A stretch of DNA of 64,000 bases from Rhodopirellula islandica (GTDB lineage: Bacteria > Planctomycetota > Planctomycetia > Pirellulales > Pirellulaceae), in assembly GCF_001027925.1 (NCBI RefSeq), contig NZ_LECT01000025.1:124001-188000 (forward strand). Direction: 5' to 3'. The position numbers and the translations under genes are program-made. This document shows positions 17,682 through 26,389 of this stretch, piece after piece. Position 1 is the stretch's first letter; the number at the start of each line of letters is the position of its first letter. The notes under the pieces were generated by a model. The model was not told where the DNA came from, searched no databases, and saw only the letters and a list, made by a program, of their open reading frames with translations.

Positions 17682-20453
17682 TCAAGCGTTTCGGTCGAAC
17701 AGCAATCCGTTGAGTGAACGCCCCCGCGAGGTCGAGACACCCAAGAGTGATTGCAGATTGACCAGAGTCTCCTTGGTCACGTTGTAGGCATCCAGTGCGT
17801 CTGAATTTTGGCTGTCGTACTTGCCGCCGGAAGCCAATTGAAACAGATCCACCAACGCGGTTTGCGTTGCTTCCAAAGCGGTCCCCGTCAAAGAGGACAC
17901 CTGAGACCCACGGTAAGACTCCGCCGCCGCTCCATTGGCCGTGATGGTGAAGTTATCAAAACTCCCGCGAAAACCTTCAGCGATTTGGAACCCGATTCGA
18001 ACGCCATCCTGTTCGAATTCATACCGGCCATTGACCTTGTCCACTTCTTGACCATTGATTGCAAACTGTTCGCTCTTTGCCGAGGAGTGATAGGTGCTTG
18101 GGGTTCCTGTGCGACGCTTGGCGGTGACCTCCGAATCAATTTCAAAGGCGTCGATGGCTCCGACAAACTTGTCGACGAACTCGAGGTCGATCGAACTTTC
18201 CCCGACGGAAACCTCAAAGGTGCTGGTCGCCGAAGTGTACGTTTCACCGTTGATGGTCGCTTGCCCGTCTTGCCCATTCGCGTTGCCGTTGCCGTCACCA
18301 CCTGTGACGGAAAACTCGTCCTCCTCCGAGCGCAACGTGATGGGATCGATCGCCCCCAGGAACCCTGTCTCGACGTCAAAGCTCATCACCGCGGAATCAA
18401 CGGTGATCTCAAATTCATTGCCATCCGCAACGAAGGATTGGCCATTGATCGTGGCCTCGGCGTCCACCCCATAGGCAGTCCCGGTTTCGTCTCCGCCGGT
18501 GAGATCGAAATCGCCGTCCGAAGTGGTCACCTCGATGGGGTCGAACGCTCCCGTGAACCCAGACTGCACGTCAAAGGAATACGATCCCAGTGAATCGGTG
18601 TAGTCCATCTGATTCCCATCGGCGGTGACCGATTCACCATTGATGGTGAGCTGGGCGTCCGTGCCCGTGGCGTTTCCATTGCCGTCACCGCCATCCGTGC
18701 TGAAGGATCCCGATGTCACGTCCACTTCGACCTTGCCTTTGGTTCCTTCGTTTTGGCTTTCCAATGTCAGTGTGCTACCCGACAACGTCGCGACCACTCC
18801 TGTGTCACCAGTCTGATCGTTGATGTCATCCCGAAGCGAACTGAGCGATTGAAACGTCGACACATCAATTTCCACGGTTCCCAATTCACCGGTGAGATTG
18901 AAGGTGGCTCTGCTGGTGGCGGCCCCCCAAAAACCATCATAAGTCAGCTGCCCTCGGGTGGCCGTTTGGTCCACGGTACCACTGAGAATGTTGGTCGAAC
19001 GAGGCTCCGAAGAGTTCACTGTGAACCCTTGAATCTGACTCGCGTTGACTCCCTCGACGTCGACATACTGCGTGATGTCGTCCAATGTCACCTGGATGCT
19101 TTCCGACGACCCAACGGTCTGCCCACGGAACTGAAGTGTGTCGCCATCGACAGTCGCAACCACTCCTGTCGATTCCGTCTCCGCATTGATTCGATCGCGA
19201 ACATCCGTCAGAGCTTCCCCTTGAGCGATCGCGATTTGCTCGCTGCCTGAGTTGCCCGACAGAGTGAACACAGCCGTGTCGACGACGTTGCCACCGCTGC
19301 CTTGGTATTGCAACTTGGCGGCGTCAGCGGCGGTGGTGATGGTCCCGGACAGATTGACCTCAGCCCCGTCTGCGATGCTCTGCAAATCAAATCGGGGAAT
19401 CTGTGCCGCGTTGACGCCTTCGATCGTGGGGCGGAATTGGCGAACAACATTGGACAGACGAACTTCCGCGTCGTCGCCACGCAACTGCGACACAAGTCGA
19501 AGCTCGTTGCCATTGACTTCCGCCTTGACCCCCGTGAACGCCGACACATTGTTGATCTTCTCGGCAAACGAAATCAATGATTCACCACGAGTGGTTTCCA
19601 CATTGGCGCTGCCAAGGTCTCCGGTCAAATCAAAGTTGGCCGAACCCGAGACCAACCCACCGGCGCTGCCTTGATAGGTCAGTCTCGCAACCGTCGCCAC
19701 CGAGTCGACTTGCCCCTGGATGGTTTGCGAGACGCCGTTCGACAACCGGCTCATGTCCACACGATCCACCTGTGACTCGTTGACTCCAAAAAGCTGGTTC
19801 TCGCCCTCGTTCCGTCCTGTTCGGATCGGACGCACCGTCGCTTCCAGGCTTTGCGAGGTCCGCGATGTCAAACGCAGTTTTCCATCCACTTCAATCGCTT
19901 TGACACCAACGTTCTTCGAGTTGATTTGTTGAGCCATCCCGGAAATCGAACGTCCCGGTTGAAACTGAATCCGTCGTTCCGAGTCGCCGACCTTCAGATC
20001 GAGGGTGCCGCCGCCCTGCAAACGCCCCGCGTCGGTGATCAGGATCTCGGCGTTGCCAGCCTGCTGGGTGATACCACCAGAGAAACGAGCCGATGCATTG
20101 GGTGGCAGCGAGAGGATTTCCAAGTCTTTGATCTGACTGGAATCGAGACCACGCACGACGGAATTCTCGGATCCGCCCAACGTCAACGATTGCCCCAAGA
20201 GTTCGCTGATTTCAGTCAGAGCCGTGTCGATACTGCCCTGAAAACTCGTGAATGAACTCCCAACTCGTGCAGCATCCAAGAGCTTTTCGCTGATCCCGGC
20301 AACCAATGAATTGATCCGGTCAGACGTGGTGTCCACGCGACGAAGAAGCGTTTCGGGTTCAGCCTGACTGGACGCACGGGCGCTCAGTTGAAAATTCTCG
20401 ACAAGGAGAGACTGACTGGCGAAACTCGTTGATGTACTGGAGCTGATTGTCAT
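17682..20453 (-). CDS. Large repeat protein with flagellin-IN-like modules
   Basis: This 923-residue protein has no signal peptide. The ends are helical (residues about 10-100 and 855-920) and the centre is beta-rich repeats, an architecture like flagellin or the filament cap. Four type-A modules of roughly 110 residues (about 115-230, 242-352, 360-475, 490-585) share ARLTYQGSAGG, FDLTGDLGS, GVKAEVNGNELRLVSQ and a closing EGVNAAQI; these resemble the flagellin hook IN motif. Three to four type-B modules follow (about 595-840), each with ATINGQSFVADGNEFEIT and GFLGAIDPI, separated by Gly/Asn/Asp-rich linkers such as GGDGNGNANGQDG. A flagellar filament, cap or surface-appendage role is inferred; no other flagellar gene is nearby. 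It converges on cydB, 24 bp away. Confidence 0.75.
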   Translation of the reverse strand: MTISSSTSTSFASQSLLVENFQLSARASSQAEPETLLRRVDTTSDRINSLVAGISEKLLDAARVGSSFTSFQGSIDTALTEISELLGQSLTLGGSENSVVRGLDSSQIKDLEILSLPPNASARFSGGITQQAGNAEILITDAGRLQGGGTLDLKVGDSERRIQFQPGRSISGMAQQINSKNVGVKAIEVDGKLRLTSRTSQSLEATVRPIRTGRNEGENQLFGVNESQVDRVDMSRLSNGVSQTIQGQVDSVATVARLTYQGSAGGLVSGSANFDLTGDLGSANVETTRGESLISFAEKINNVSAFTGVKAEVNGNELRLVSQLRGDDAEVRLSNVVRQFRPTIEGVNAAQIPRFDLQSIADGAEVNLSGTITTAADAAKLQYQGSGGNVVDTAVFTLSGNSGSEQIAIAQGEALTDVRDRINAETESTGVVATVDGDTLQFRGQTVGSSESIQVTLDDITQYVDVEGVNASQIQGFTVNSSEPRSTNILSGTVDQTATRGQLTYDGFWGAATSRATFNLTGELGTVEIDVSTFQSLSSLRDDINDQTGDTGVVATLSGSTLTLESQNEGTKGKVEVDVTSGSFSTDGGDGNGNATGTDAQLTINGESVTADGNQMDYTDSLGSYSFDVQSGFTGAFDPIEVTTSDGDFDLTGGDETGTAYGVDAEATINGQSFVADGNEFEITVDSAVMSFDVETGFLGAIDPITLRSEEDEFSVTGGDGNGNANGQDGQATINGETYTSATSTFEVSVGESSIDLEFVDKFVGAIDAFEIDSEVTAKRRTGTPSTYHSSAKSEQFAINGQEVDKVNGRYEFEQDGVRIGFQIAEGFRGSFDNFTITANGAAAESYRGSQVSSLTGTALEATQTALVDLFQLASGGKYDSQNSDALDAYNVTKETLVNLQSLLGVSTSRGRSLNGLLFDRNA

Positions 20454-20580
20454 CGTAGGGGGTACTTGGTTTGGAACAGCTGACTGCCCATGTCACCTAA
20501 GAAGGAACCCCCCGGCTCCCGAACTGCCCTCGGATGAGGCAGCACCTGAACTCTAGGTCACGATCGCAGCTGAAGCCTCA

Positions 20581-20608
20581 TAAATATGCGAATTTCACCA
20601 CCTGCCAA
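20581..20608 (-). promoter_or_regulatory. Possible promoter of the flagellin-like gene
   Basis: On the minus strand TTGGCA (20608-20603) and TATTTA (20586-20581) are 16 bases apart, about 128 bases before the ATG at 20453. The match to a housekeeping promoter is moderate; I found no convincing sigma-28 box. The rest of the 20454-20796 gap shows nothing I can name. Confidence 0.3.
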
Positions 20609-20796
20609 GATCAGATCACGCAATCACCCAGCAGTATTCACTGCTGTTCTGGACGCCAAGCCTTGTTTCGGTCACCGGCTCGACCTGTTGGGGCAGCGAT
20701 CCTCGACAGGTTAAAGTACCGGCCTCCCACGTCGTCGTGGCTCAGACGAGCGGTTGCCACACGACCAGTCCCACCGCCAAACCACAAGATTTCGTC

Positions 20797-21363
20797 ATGG
20801 AAAAAGTGCTGATCGTCATCGGCGATGCCACCGAGTTGCTGGACACGATGTACCCGTATTACCGGCTGCAAGAAGCCGGGTTCGAACCGATCGTGACCGC
20901 ACCCGAGAAACGGCTCTACCAACTGGTGCTGCACGAAGTGAAACCAGGTTGGACGATCACCAAGGAATGGGAAGGTTACACGCTCGATTGCGACGTCCCC
21001 TTCGCCGAGGTGAAAGAAGACGACTACGCGGGCATCTTCTTCTCCGGCGGCCGAGCACCGGAGTACATTCGCTACGACAAAGACTTGGTGCGGATCACGC
21101 AACACTTCTTTGACACCAACAAACCCATCGCCAGCGTTTGTCACGGGGTCGAGATTCCCGCCTACGCCGATCGCGTTCGAGGACGCCGAATGGCCACCGT
21201 TGCCAAGTGCCAATTCGACTTAGAAGTTTGCGGCGGAATCTTCGTTGACGAACCCTGCGTCATCGACGGCAACCTCGTCAGCGGACGCACCTACCGCGAC
21301 AACGGTTTCTACATCGCACCCTGGATCAACCAACTCGAAGCCGCTCGCGATTCCAAGGGCTAA
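20797..21363 (+). CDS. DJ-1/PfpI family protein
   Basis: The protein has 188 residues from ATG 20797; the frame is open from 20737, but the core strand MEKVLIVIGDATELLDTMY begins here. The nucleophile elbow is KPIASVCHGVEIPAYADRVRGR with C115 and adjacent H116, as in class I glutamine-amidotransferase-like DJ-1/PfpI proteins, and FFSGGRAPEYIRYDK is the oxyanion-side loop. Members include proteases, glyoxalases/deglycases and chaperones; which applies cannot be told. The stop codon TAA (21361-21363) is the first three bases of repeat R1 copy 3, so the present C-terminus may have been set by insertion of the repeat. Confidence 0.9.
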   Translation: MEKVLIVIGDATELLDTMYPYYRLQEAGFEPIVTAPEKRLYQLVLHEVKPGWTITKEWEGYTLDCDVPFAEVKEDDYAGIFFSGGRAPEYIRYDKDLVRITQHFFDTNKPIASVCHGVEIPAYADRVRGRRMATVAKCQFDLEVCGGIFVDEPCVIDGNLVSGRTYRDNGFYIAPWINQLEAARDSKG

Positions 21364-21489
21364 GCAGGTGGAAAGCAATCATCGGAAATCATCATGTGAG
21401 CCGTTTGGGCGTTAGCCCCGGTTGTACGCGGAAGCAACAACGCTTGCCCAAACGGTTCTAATACCGAAAGACTCCTGCCGACCTGCCTG
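21361..21489. repeat. R1 palindromic repeat, copy 3 (type b), overlapping a stop codon
   Basis: It starts with TAAGCAGGTG exactly at the stop codon of the PfpI gene and ends with TCCTGCCGACCTGCCT. The interior (ATCATGTGAGCCGTTTGGGC onward) matches the copy at 8807 closely. It lies between convergent genes; bases 21490-21660 contain nothing else I recognise. Confidence 0.82.
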
Positions 21490-21660
21490 GCATCCCGGAT
21501 GAGACACCATCCGAAACATGTCATGCGAAGTCAAACAAGCGTCCAACGAGGAGAGCCCAAATCCTCTTGGCAACCGCACCAACGCGAATCCCGTGTGCAC
21601 CGCTTGGCTAATTGACCTCCGTCCCCTTTTTATTGGGTCGGCCGAATGGGTTCTTTCAAC

Positions 21661-23379
21661 TCACTGGCCGATGCGGTGGAAGTACCACACCTGACTGGAC
21701 CAATCCGCAGGTGGATGCAAACGAACCTCGGGGCCTGGCACATCGTCGCCGGCTGAGTTCTGACCCTGAGCCTCGCGGGTCAGAACGCCGTCCTCGGGTG
21801 CCCATCCGTTGACCAATCGGAAGCCACCGTTTCCAGCCGGAATGAAGAACCATTGCTGGCTCGTCCAAGTTTCATCGAGCGACTGCATCCCCACCGTGCT
21901 GCCCGGCAAGACATCCTCTGGATCGTCGCTGACCGCTGGCTGTCGCGTCAGGTAGTCCGCCCCATCGCCCCACAAATTGCGAATGCGATAGGCACTGGGG
22001 CCAATGCGTTCCAGTTCCCACTTCAAACTCGACCAAGACTCCGATTGCTCGTCCAAACGCTCGGCGTAGACTTCCGAGCTCGGGACAAATTGGCCTTCCG
22101 AGGCGGGTTGCCCAAAGCGTGCCAGGTACGACGTTTGCCAATCCCAACCGCTGGTCACTCGATAGGTGTCGAACGGTCGATTCAACAGCGTCGCCTGCAT
22201 CTGCACATAAGCCAACTTGGGCGAGATCGGAACCACGCCATCGCCGCCTGCGATCGGCGTTGCGAACATCGATGTCCCCGGTGGCACCACCGTGTCCGAG
22301 TATCCCGGGCGACGATCGGCCAACGTCAGTGTGAAGTCCGTGTCCTGCAACCATGAGGTCTGATCGGTGTAATCCCACATCAAGAACGACTTGCACGCGG
22401 GTTGCTCGAGCGCGATCTGCAACAGGTTCGAAAACACGCGAGCTTGTCGCTGAAGTTGTTCCTGCGACGGCGGACTGCCCGTCGGATCTTGCGTGTGCAC
22501 GGCCGCTACATCGCACTCGGTGATGAAGACCTGAAAACCCTCATTGGCAAACCGCTGAAAGTTTTCACGGATGCTGTCGTAGTTGGGTTCGTAGCGAAGG
22601 TCGAGCCAGTGGTTTTGGAAACCAACGCCGTCGATCGGAACCCCTTGATCGCGCAGTCGCTTGCACAACGCCAACAACCGATCTGACTTGTCGTTCACGG
22701 TTTCGGCGGAGTACTCATTGAGAATCAGCAACGCGTTTGGATCGGCTTCGTGAGCCCACTCAAACGCTTTCGCGATGTAGTCCGGCCCCATCGCCGCGTA
22801 CTCTTTGTAAGGCACGAAGTTCTCGCCACTACCGAGCCCCATCCGAAGCCCATCGGCATCCATCACATCGCCGTTGTCACCGAGGACTTCGTTGACAACG
22901 TCCCACACCCAAACACCACCCGAAACACTGCCCGCCATCGTGGACGTGTACTGCTGCAACACCTGCTCAACGTCTTCATTGGGCAATTGCTGAAACCATG
23001 GCAAGCGAACATTCTCGGTCGGGTAGACCAACACGTGAGCATGCACCTGCATCCCATTCTGAACCGCCCACGCAACATTTCGCGTCAGTCCCGACGTGTC
23101 GATCGGCTGCGTCGGATCAGTCCAAGGGCCAAACGGCATGAATGCCTTTGCAGTCACCGCATTGAACTCCGAGCGAGCCAGATCCAGGACCGGTGTGTCG
23201 AGTGAATCGGTGTCGTACCCGCCCATCACCCCGCCAATCGCAAAGTTCGGCGGCACGAGCTCCCTCAGGCGATCGCCAGGGAAAGCTTCCTGTCCCGAAG
23301 CATCGGGCAGCCATCCGGACGCAAGACCAAGCAGAACCACACAAACCGTGTGAAAAGAAGCACTTCTTGAGGAAAACAT
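21661..23379 (-). CDS. Secreted GH10 endo-1,4-beta-xylanase with C-terminal lectin-like domain
   Basis: The protein has 572 residues from ATG 23379, chosen because it gives a clean signal peptide (SFHTVCVVLLGLASGWLPDASGQ); the frame is open to 23421. The GH10 barrel runs to about residue 420: VHAHVLVYP, then VWVWDVVNEVLGDNG with the acid/base glutamate E164, GVGFQNHWLDLR, and VFITECDVA with the nucleophile E288. The C-terminal 130 residues contain repeated WSSLKWELERIG, TWTSQQWFFIPAG and WSSQVWYFHRIG units, typical of ricin-type beta-trefoil repeats that bind carbohydrate. It hydrolyses xylan outside the cell. Several loops (for example VLVYP where HxLVWH is usual) deviate from classic xylanases, so substrate preference may differ. 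Confidence 0.9.
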   Translation of the reverse strand: MFSSRSASFHTVCVVLLGLASGWLPDASGQEAFPGDRLRELVPPNFAIGGVMGGYDTDSLDTPVLDLARSEFNAVTAKAFMPFGPWTDPTQPIDTSGLTRNVAWAVQNGMQVHAHVLVYPTENVRLPWFQQLPNEDVEQVLQQYTSTMAGSVSGGVWVWDVVNEVLGDNGDVMDADGLRMGLGSGENFVPYKEYAAMGPDYIAKAFEWAHEADPNALLILNEYSAETVNDKSDRLLALCKRLRDQGVPIDGVGFQNHWLDLRYEPNYDSIRENFQRFANEGFQVFITECDVAAVHTQDPTGSPPSQEQLQRQARVFSNLLQIALEQPACKSFLMWDYTDQTSWLQDTDFTLTLADRRPGYSDTVVPPGTSMFATPIAGGDGVVPISPKLAYVQMQATLLNRPFDTYRVTSGWDWQTSYLARFGQPASEGQFVPSSEVYAERLDEQSESWSSLKWELERIGPSAYRIRNLWGDGADYLTRQPAVSDDPEDVLPGSTVGMQSLDETWTSQQWFFIPAGNGGFRLVNGWAPEDGVLTREAQGQNSAGDDVPGPEVRLHPPADWSSQVWYFHRIGQ

Positions 23380-23484
23380 GCACACGACCAGTGGAATCAT
23401 CTGAAGGAACGGGGATCCCAAGAGACCCCCCTTCGCACAGATTGTAGCCCGGTCAAACCCCGAAGCTTCCGTTTTCGGAGTTGT

Positions 23485-24516
23485 TCAGAATTTCCAACTG
23501 GCCTCGACGAACACCGCATCGTGCAAATCGAATTCAATCGCATCCTGCTCGTACTCCAGCGATCGGTTGAAGACGTAGCCGACCTCCATTCCCCATCCCC
23601 GATTGCCCGTCACAAGCGTTTCGTAGCCACCGAAGACCCGAAGGCCATTCACGGTCAATTCATCGCTTTGGCCGTCTCTGACGCCGCCTTCGCGGGTCAC
23701 CGCCCATGTATTGCCACCGATTGAACCACCGAAAAACGCCCAGCCTTCTGCCTGGCCCGGATCGACCCACAATCGGCGATTGAGTTGCGGACGGGGCATC
23801 ATCAGATCAATCTTCCACTCCGGCGAAGGCGTCCATGTCAGGCCAATCGCTGGCAACACACCCAGGTCGCTGCGATCGAAGTAAACCGCCCCCAGCGAAA
23901 GGCTCAGATCATCTCGGCATTGCCAATTCACGAGCCCCAGTCCAAACAAGCGAAACGCGTTGTCACTGGTGGTGAAATCGCTGCGAACGGACGGCGTTGC
24001 AATCACGATCGTTGAGATTCGCTCATTCCACTTCTTGCGGTGAAACAACGTCACGCCGGTGCTGTACAGCGTCTCGGGAGCATCAATGCCCGATAGACCG
24101 CTGAGATGGTCCGCACGAAAGAACGGACGCACACCTAGCAGGTTGTCGAGGTTTCCCAAAGGAATGCCCGTGCTCAGCCGAACCTCCCAAAACGCCCCAT
24201 CAAGCCCGCCAGTGGTCCCGGGGCCGACGGGAGAGCCACTGCCATCGGTGAGATAACCACCCAGCAGTTCGCCACCTTGGAAAACACCCCGCCGGAAATT
24301 CTCGAGTTCCATCTCCGGCGGACTCGCGACGGCCCATTGCTGGGGCGCATTGATTTGCACCGGCAGTTCGGCCGCTGAAAACTGAGCGACCGACGGTTGA
24401 GTTGGTTGCCCTTGAGCGACAGCGGTTCCAGCGGTGAACCACAAAAAGAAACCACCCAGAACGAACGAACGTGCACGATCCAATGTGCGACGTCGAAACC
24501 GTGTGCCCTCGTCCAT
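23485..24516 (-). CDS. Exported outer-membrane-like protein of unknown function
   Basis: This 343-residue protein begins at ATG 24516 with a charged N-region and hydrophobic core (RARSFVLGGFFLWFTAGTAVAQG), a clear signal peptide. The mature part is rich in alternating beta-strand patterns (WNERISTIVIATPSVRSDF, LSLSLGAVYFDRSDLG, YETLVTGNRGWGMEVGYVF) and ends in VEASWKF, a C-terminal aromatic as seen in outer-membrane barrels. It resembles an uncharacterised family of planctomycete barrel-like proteins (possibly DUF6268), an identification I hold loosely. It is downstream of the tRNA-Leu gene on the same strand and upstream of the xylanase. Confidence 0.7.
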   Translation of the reverse strand: MDEGTRFRRRTLDRARSFVLGGFFLWFTAGTAVAQGQPTQPSVAQFSAAELPVQINAPQQWAVASPPEMELENFRRGVFQGGELLGGYLTDGSGSPVGPGTTGGLDGAFWEVRLSTGIPLGNLDNLLGVRPFFRADHLSGLSGIDAPETLYSTGVTLFHRKKWNERISTIVIATPSVRSDFTTSDNAFRLFGLGLVNWQCRDDLSLSLGAVYFDRSDLGVLPAIGLTWTPSPEWKIDLMMPRPQLNRRLWVDPGQAEGWAFFGGSIGGNTWAVTREGGVRDGQSDELTVNGLRVFGGYETLVTGNRGWGMEVGYVFNRSLEYEQDAIEFDLHDAVFVEASWKF

Positions 24517-24540
24517 GAGGTCTCACTCGTTCAGATGGGA

Positions 24541-24622
24541 TAGGGCTGACAGGAATCGAACCTGCACTCCCGAAGGAACTAGATCCTAAATCTAGCGCGT
24601 CTGCCAGTTCCGCCACAGCCCC
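24541..24622 (-). tRNA. tRNA-Leu (anticodon TAG)
   Basis: Read on the minus strand the gene starts GGGGCTGTGGCGGAACTGGC and ends TCCTGTCAGCCCTA. The acceptor stem is GGGGCTG with CAGCCCT (one G-U pair at 1-72), the anticodon stem CTAGA/TCTAG encloses loop TTTAGGA giving anticodon TAG, and the TTCGATT loop closes the T arm. The long variable arm is that of a class II tRNA, as expected for leucine. The 3' CCA is not encoded. Confidence 0.95.
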
Positions 24623-24760
24623 GTGGCGACCAGACTCAGGCCTGGTCGGTCAATCAAAAGCACCGAAGCGAGCATTCGACGGTGAAGTCGAACATCGTTG
24701 CATCGTCACTTTGGCTTTTCGTCGTTGCTGGTTGCAACGATGAAAAATTCGCAGTCCCGA

Positions 24761-25306
24761 TCAGCTGGCGCCGGGTTCGCCGCCTTCGGCGGCCACCGTT
24801 GGAACGACCCAAACCTTCAGGCTGGCGTCGACTTCGCTGTGCAGGTGAATCTTCACCGTGTACAGACCCAACTCTTTCAAAGGACCTTCCAAGCGGATCT
24901 GGTCTTGAGCCAAGGTGATCCCGCTGGCCTTGAGGGCATCCACGATTTCGTGAGGGCCGACACTGCCGTACAAGTGACCTTCGTCGTTGGCGTTGGCTTC
25001 GATCGTGATCGACTGCTTGGCCAATTCGTCGGCTTGTTCGCGATAGCTTTTCAGCTTTTCCAACTCGATGGCACGCAATTTTTCGCGGTGCTTTTCGACC
25101 ATTCGTTTGTGGTGATCGGTCGCGATCGTTGCCAAGCCTTGTGGCAACAAGTAGTTCAACGCGTAGCCGGATTTGACTTCGACCAAGTCACCTTGGCGTC
25201 CGAGGTGCTCCACGTTGTGGATCAACAGCAGTTCAATGCCGCCGTTCTGTCCTTTTGGAAGACGTTTGAAGTGGCTATTCGCACGCCGAGTCGCTGATTT
25301 TGACAT
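24761..25306 (-). CDS. rplI: 50S ribosomal protein L9
   Basis: This 181-residue L9 binds 23S rRNA and affects translational fidelity. The core begins at IELLLIHNVEHLGRQGDLVEVKSGYALNYLLPQGLA, the canonical N-terminal L9 domain, followed by the long connecting helix (KRMVEKHREKLRAIELEKLK) and the C-terminal domain (GHLYGSVGPHEIVDALK). It carries about 22 extra basic residues before the core (MSKSATRRANSHFKRLPKG) and a short acidic tail. It is the last gene of the minus-strand cluster rplY-pth-rpsF-ssb-rplI, 78 bp after ssb; rpsR, often next to it in other bacteria, is absent. Confidence 0.96.
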   Translation of the reverse strand: MSKSATRRANSHFKRLPKGQNGGIELLLIHNVEHLGRQGDLVEVKSGYALNYLLPQGLATIATDHHKRMVEKHREKLRAIELEKLKSYREQADELAKQSITIEANANDEGHLYGSVGPHEIVDALKASGITLAQDQIRLEGPLKELGLYTVKIHLHSEVDASLKVWVVPTVAAEGGEPGAS

Positions 25307-25384
25307 GGTTCAGGGGTCGAAGAAAAAAGGGTTCTGATTCGGGATGAACGGAGGTGACGTGAACGTCAGGCGGCAGTTTGGAAG

Positions 25385-25891
25385 CTAGAACGGGATATCT
25401 GGCTCGTCGTAACCTGGGCCGTCTCCGGTCGGTTGTGAATCATGCGAGGAAGGAGTATTGGAATTGACGTAATTGGAAGGTTGCGAGTCGACTCGAGACG
25501 CTTCCGAGCTGGGTCGTGAGGCTGCGGGTCGTCCGCCTCCACCACCACCGCCACCGGATTCACCTCGGCCGCCGATCATCTGCATGCGTTCGCCGATCAC
25601 TTTGACCTTGGAACGCTTCTGACCGTCTTTTTCCCACGTGTCCTGTTTCAGACGGCCTTCGACGAAGATCGGAGAACCTTTGGAAAGGTACTCACTGGCA
25701 ACTTCTGCGGTGCGTCCAAAAAGCGTGATTTCGAAGAACGAAACATCTTCGACCCACTGTCCATCGGACGCTTTGCGTTTTTCGTTGACTGCGATCGAAA
25801 ACTCCGCGACGGCCATCCCACTCGGCAAATAACGCAGTTCAATGTCACGGGTTAAATTCCCCATCAACATCACGCGGTTAAAACTTGCCAT
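25385..25891 (-). CDS. ssb: Single-stranded DNA-binding protein
   Basis: This 168-residue protein has an OB fold at residues 1-110 ([62 protein letters not shown]). A glycine-rich linker follows ([14 protein letters not shown]), and the acidic tail DEPDIPF recruits partner proteins. It acts in replication, repair and recombination. A good ribosome site (GGAGG) precedes ATG 25891. It lies 34 bp downstream of rpsF, the common rpsF-ssb arrangement. Confidence 0.97.
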   Translation of the reverse strand: MASFNRVMLMGNLTRDIELRYLPSGMAVAEFSIAVNEKRKASDGQWVEDVSFFEITLFGRTAEVASEYLSKGSPIFVEGRLKQDTWEKDGQKRSKVKVIGERMQMIGGRGESGGGGGGGGRPAASRPSSEASRVDSQPSNYVNSNTPSSHDSQPTGDGPGYDEPDIPF

Positions 25892-25925
25892 GGTTGAGTC
25901 CTCCCGGAATTCAAATCAGTCGTGA

Positions 25926-26348
25926 TCAAGCATCAGCGGTTTCAGCAACCGCTTCGCCGGAGTTTTCGGTTGACTCTTCGTCGGCACCTTCCGCACCAGC
26001 GGGTCCGGTGAACTGTTCACCGCGAGCGTTGGCCAGGATGGGCTCGACCAAACGTGGGTCCAACCGGATGGTCAGCTCCCGAATGACGGGCTCTGCCAAG
26101 GCAAAACCGCGAGCCAACTTGGTCAAGTTGGGACCTTCCATGCTGAAATAGATCAGGTAGTAGGTGCCTTTTTGGTGCTTGTCGATTGGATAAGCAAGCT
26201 TTTGCTCCATCCACATCCGACTGACTTGCACTTCACCACCGTTCTCGGCGATCAGCTCTTCGAGCTGCTTCGCGACGCCACCGGGGTCGCGTGCGTAGTG
26301 GTTGCTATCGAGGATGAAAAGCGTTTCGTAAGTGTTGACTTTTGCCAC
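25926..26348 (-). CDS. rpsF: 30S ribosomal protein S6
   Basis: The protein has 140 residues. The conserved start VAKVNTYETLFILDSNHY lies at a GTG at 26348; the frame is open to 26453, but that extension would overlap pth by 64 bases and has no S6 homology, so GTG is chosen. The core contains KLAYPIDKHQKGTYYLIYFSMEG and VIRELTIRLDPRLVEPIL. The C-terminal 30 residues are acidic (EGADEESTENSGEAVAETADA without the last two residues of that run being conserved), longer than in E. coli. S6 binds 16S rRNA with S18. Confidence 0.93.
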   Translation of the reverse strand: MAKVNTYETLFILDSNHYARDPGGVAKQLEELIAENGGEVQVSRMWMEQKLAYPIDKHQKGTYYLIYFSMEGPNLTKLARGFALAEPVIRELTIRLDPRLVEPILANARGEQFTGPAGAEGADEESTENSGEAVAETADA

Positions 26349-26389
26349 GGGACAGATCGCGGGAGGTGCGGGAACGGGAAAAAAAGTGA

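Noticed and set aside
18230-18760. Regularly spaced similar blocks, at first sight like a CRISPR array
   Set aside because: They are the type-B protein modules of the flagellin-like gene; spacing is in codons, the units are not identical, and the frame is open throughout.
24200-24616. Frame beginning MAELADALDLGSSSFGSAG over the tRNA-Leu
   Set aside because: This is a well-known false frame produced by reading a tRNA-Leu gene; it overlaps the tRNA and the start of an exported protein.
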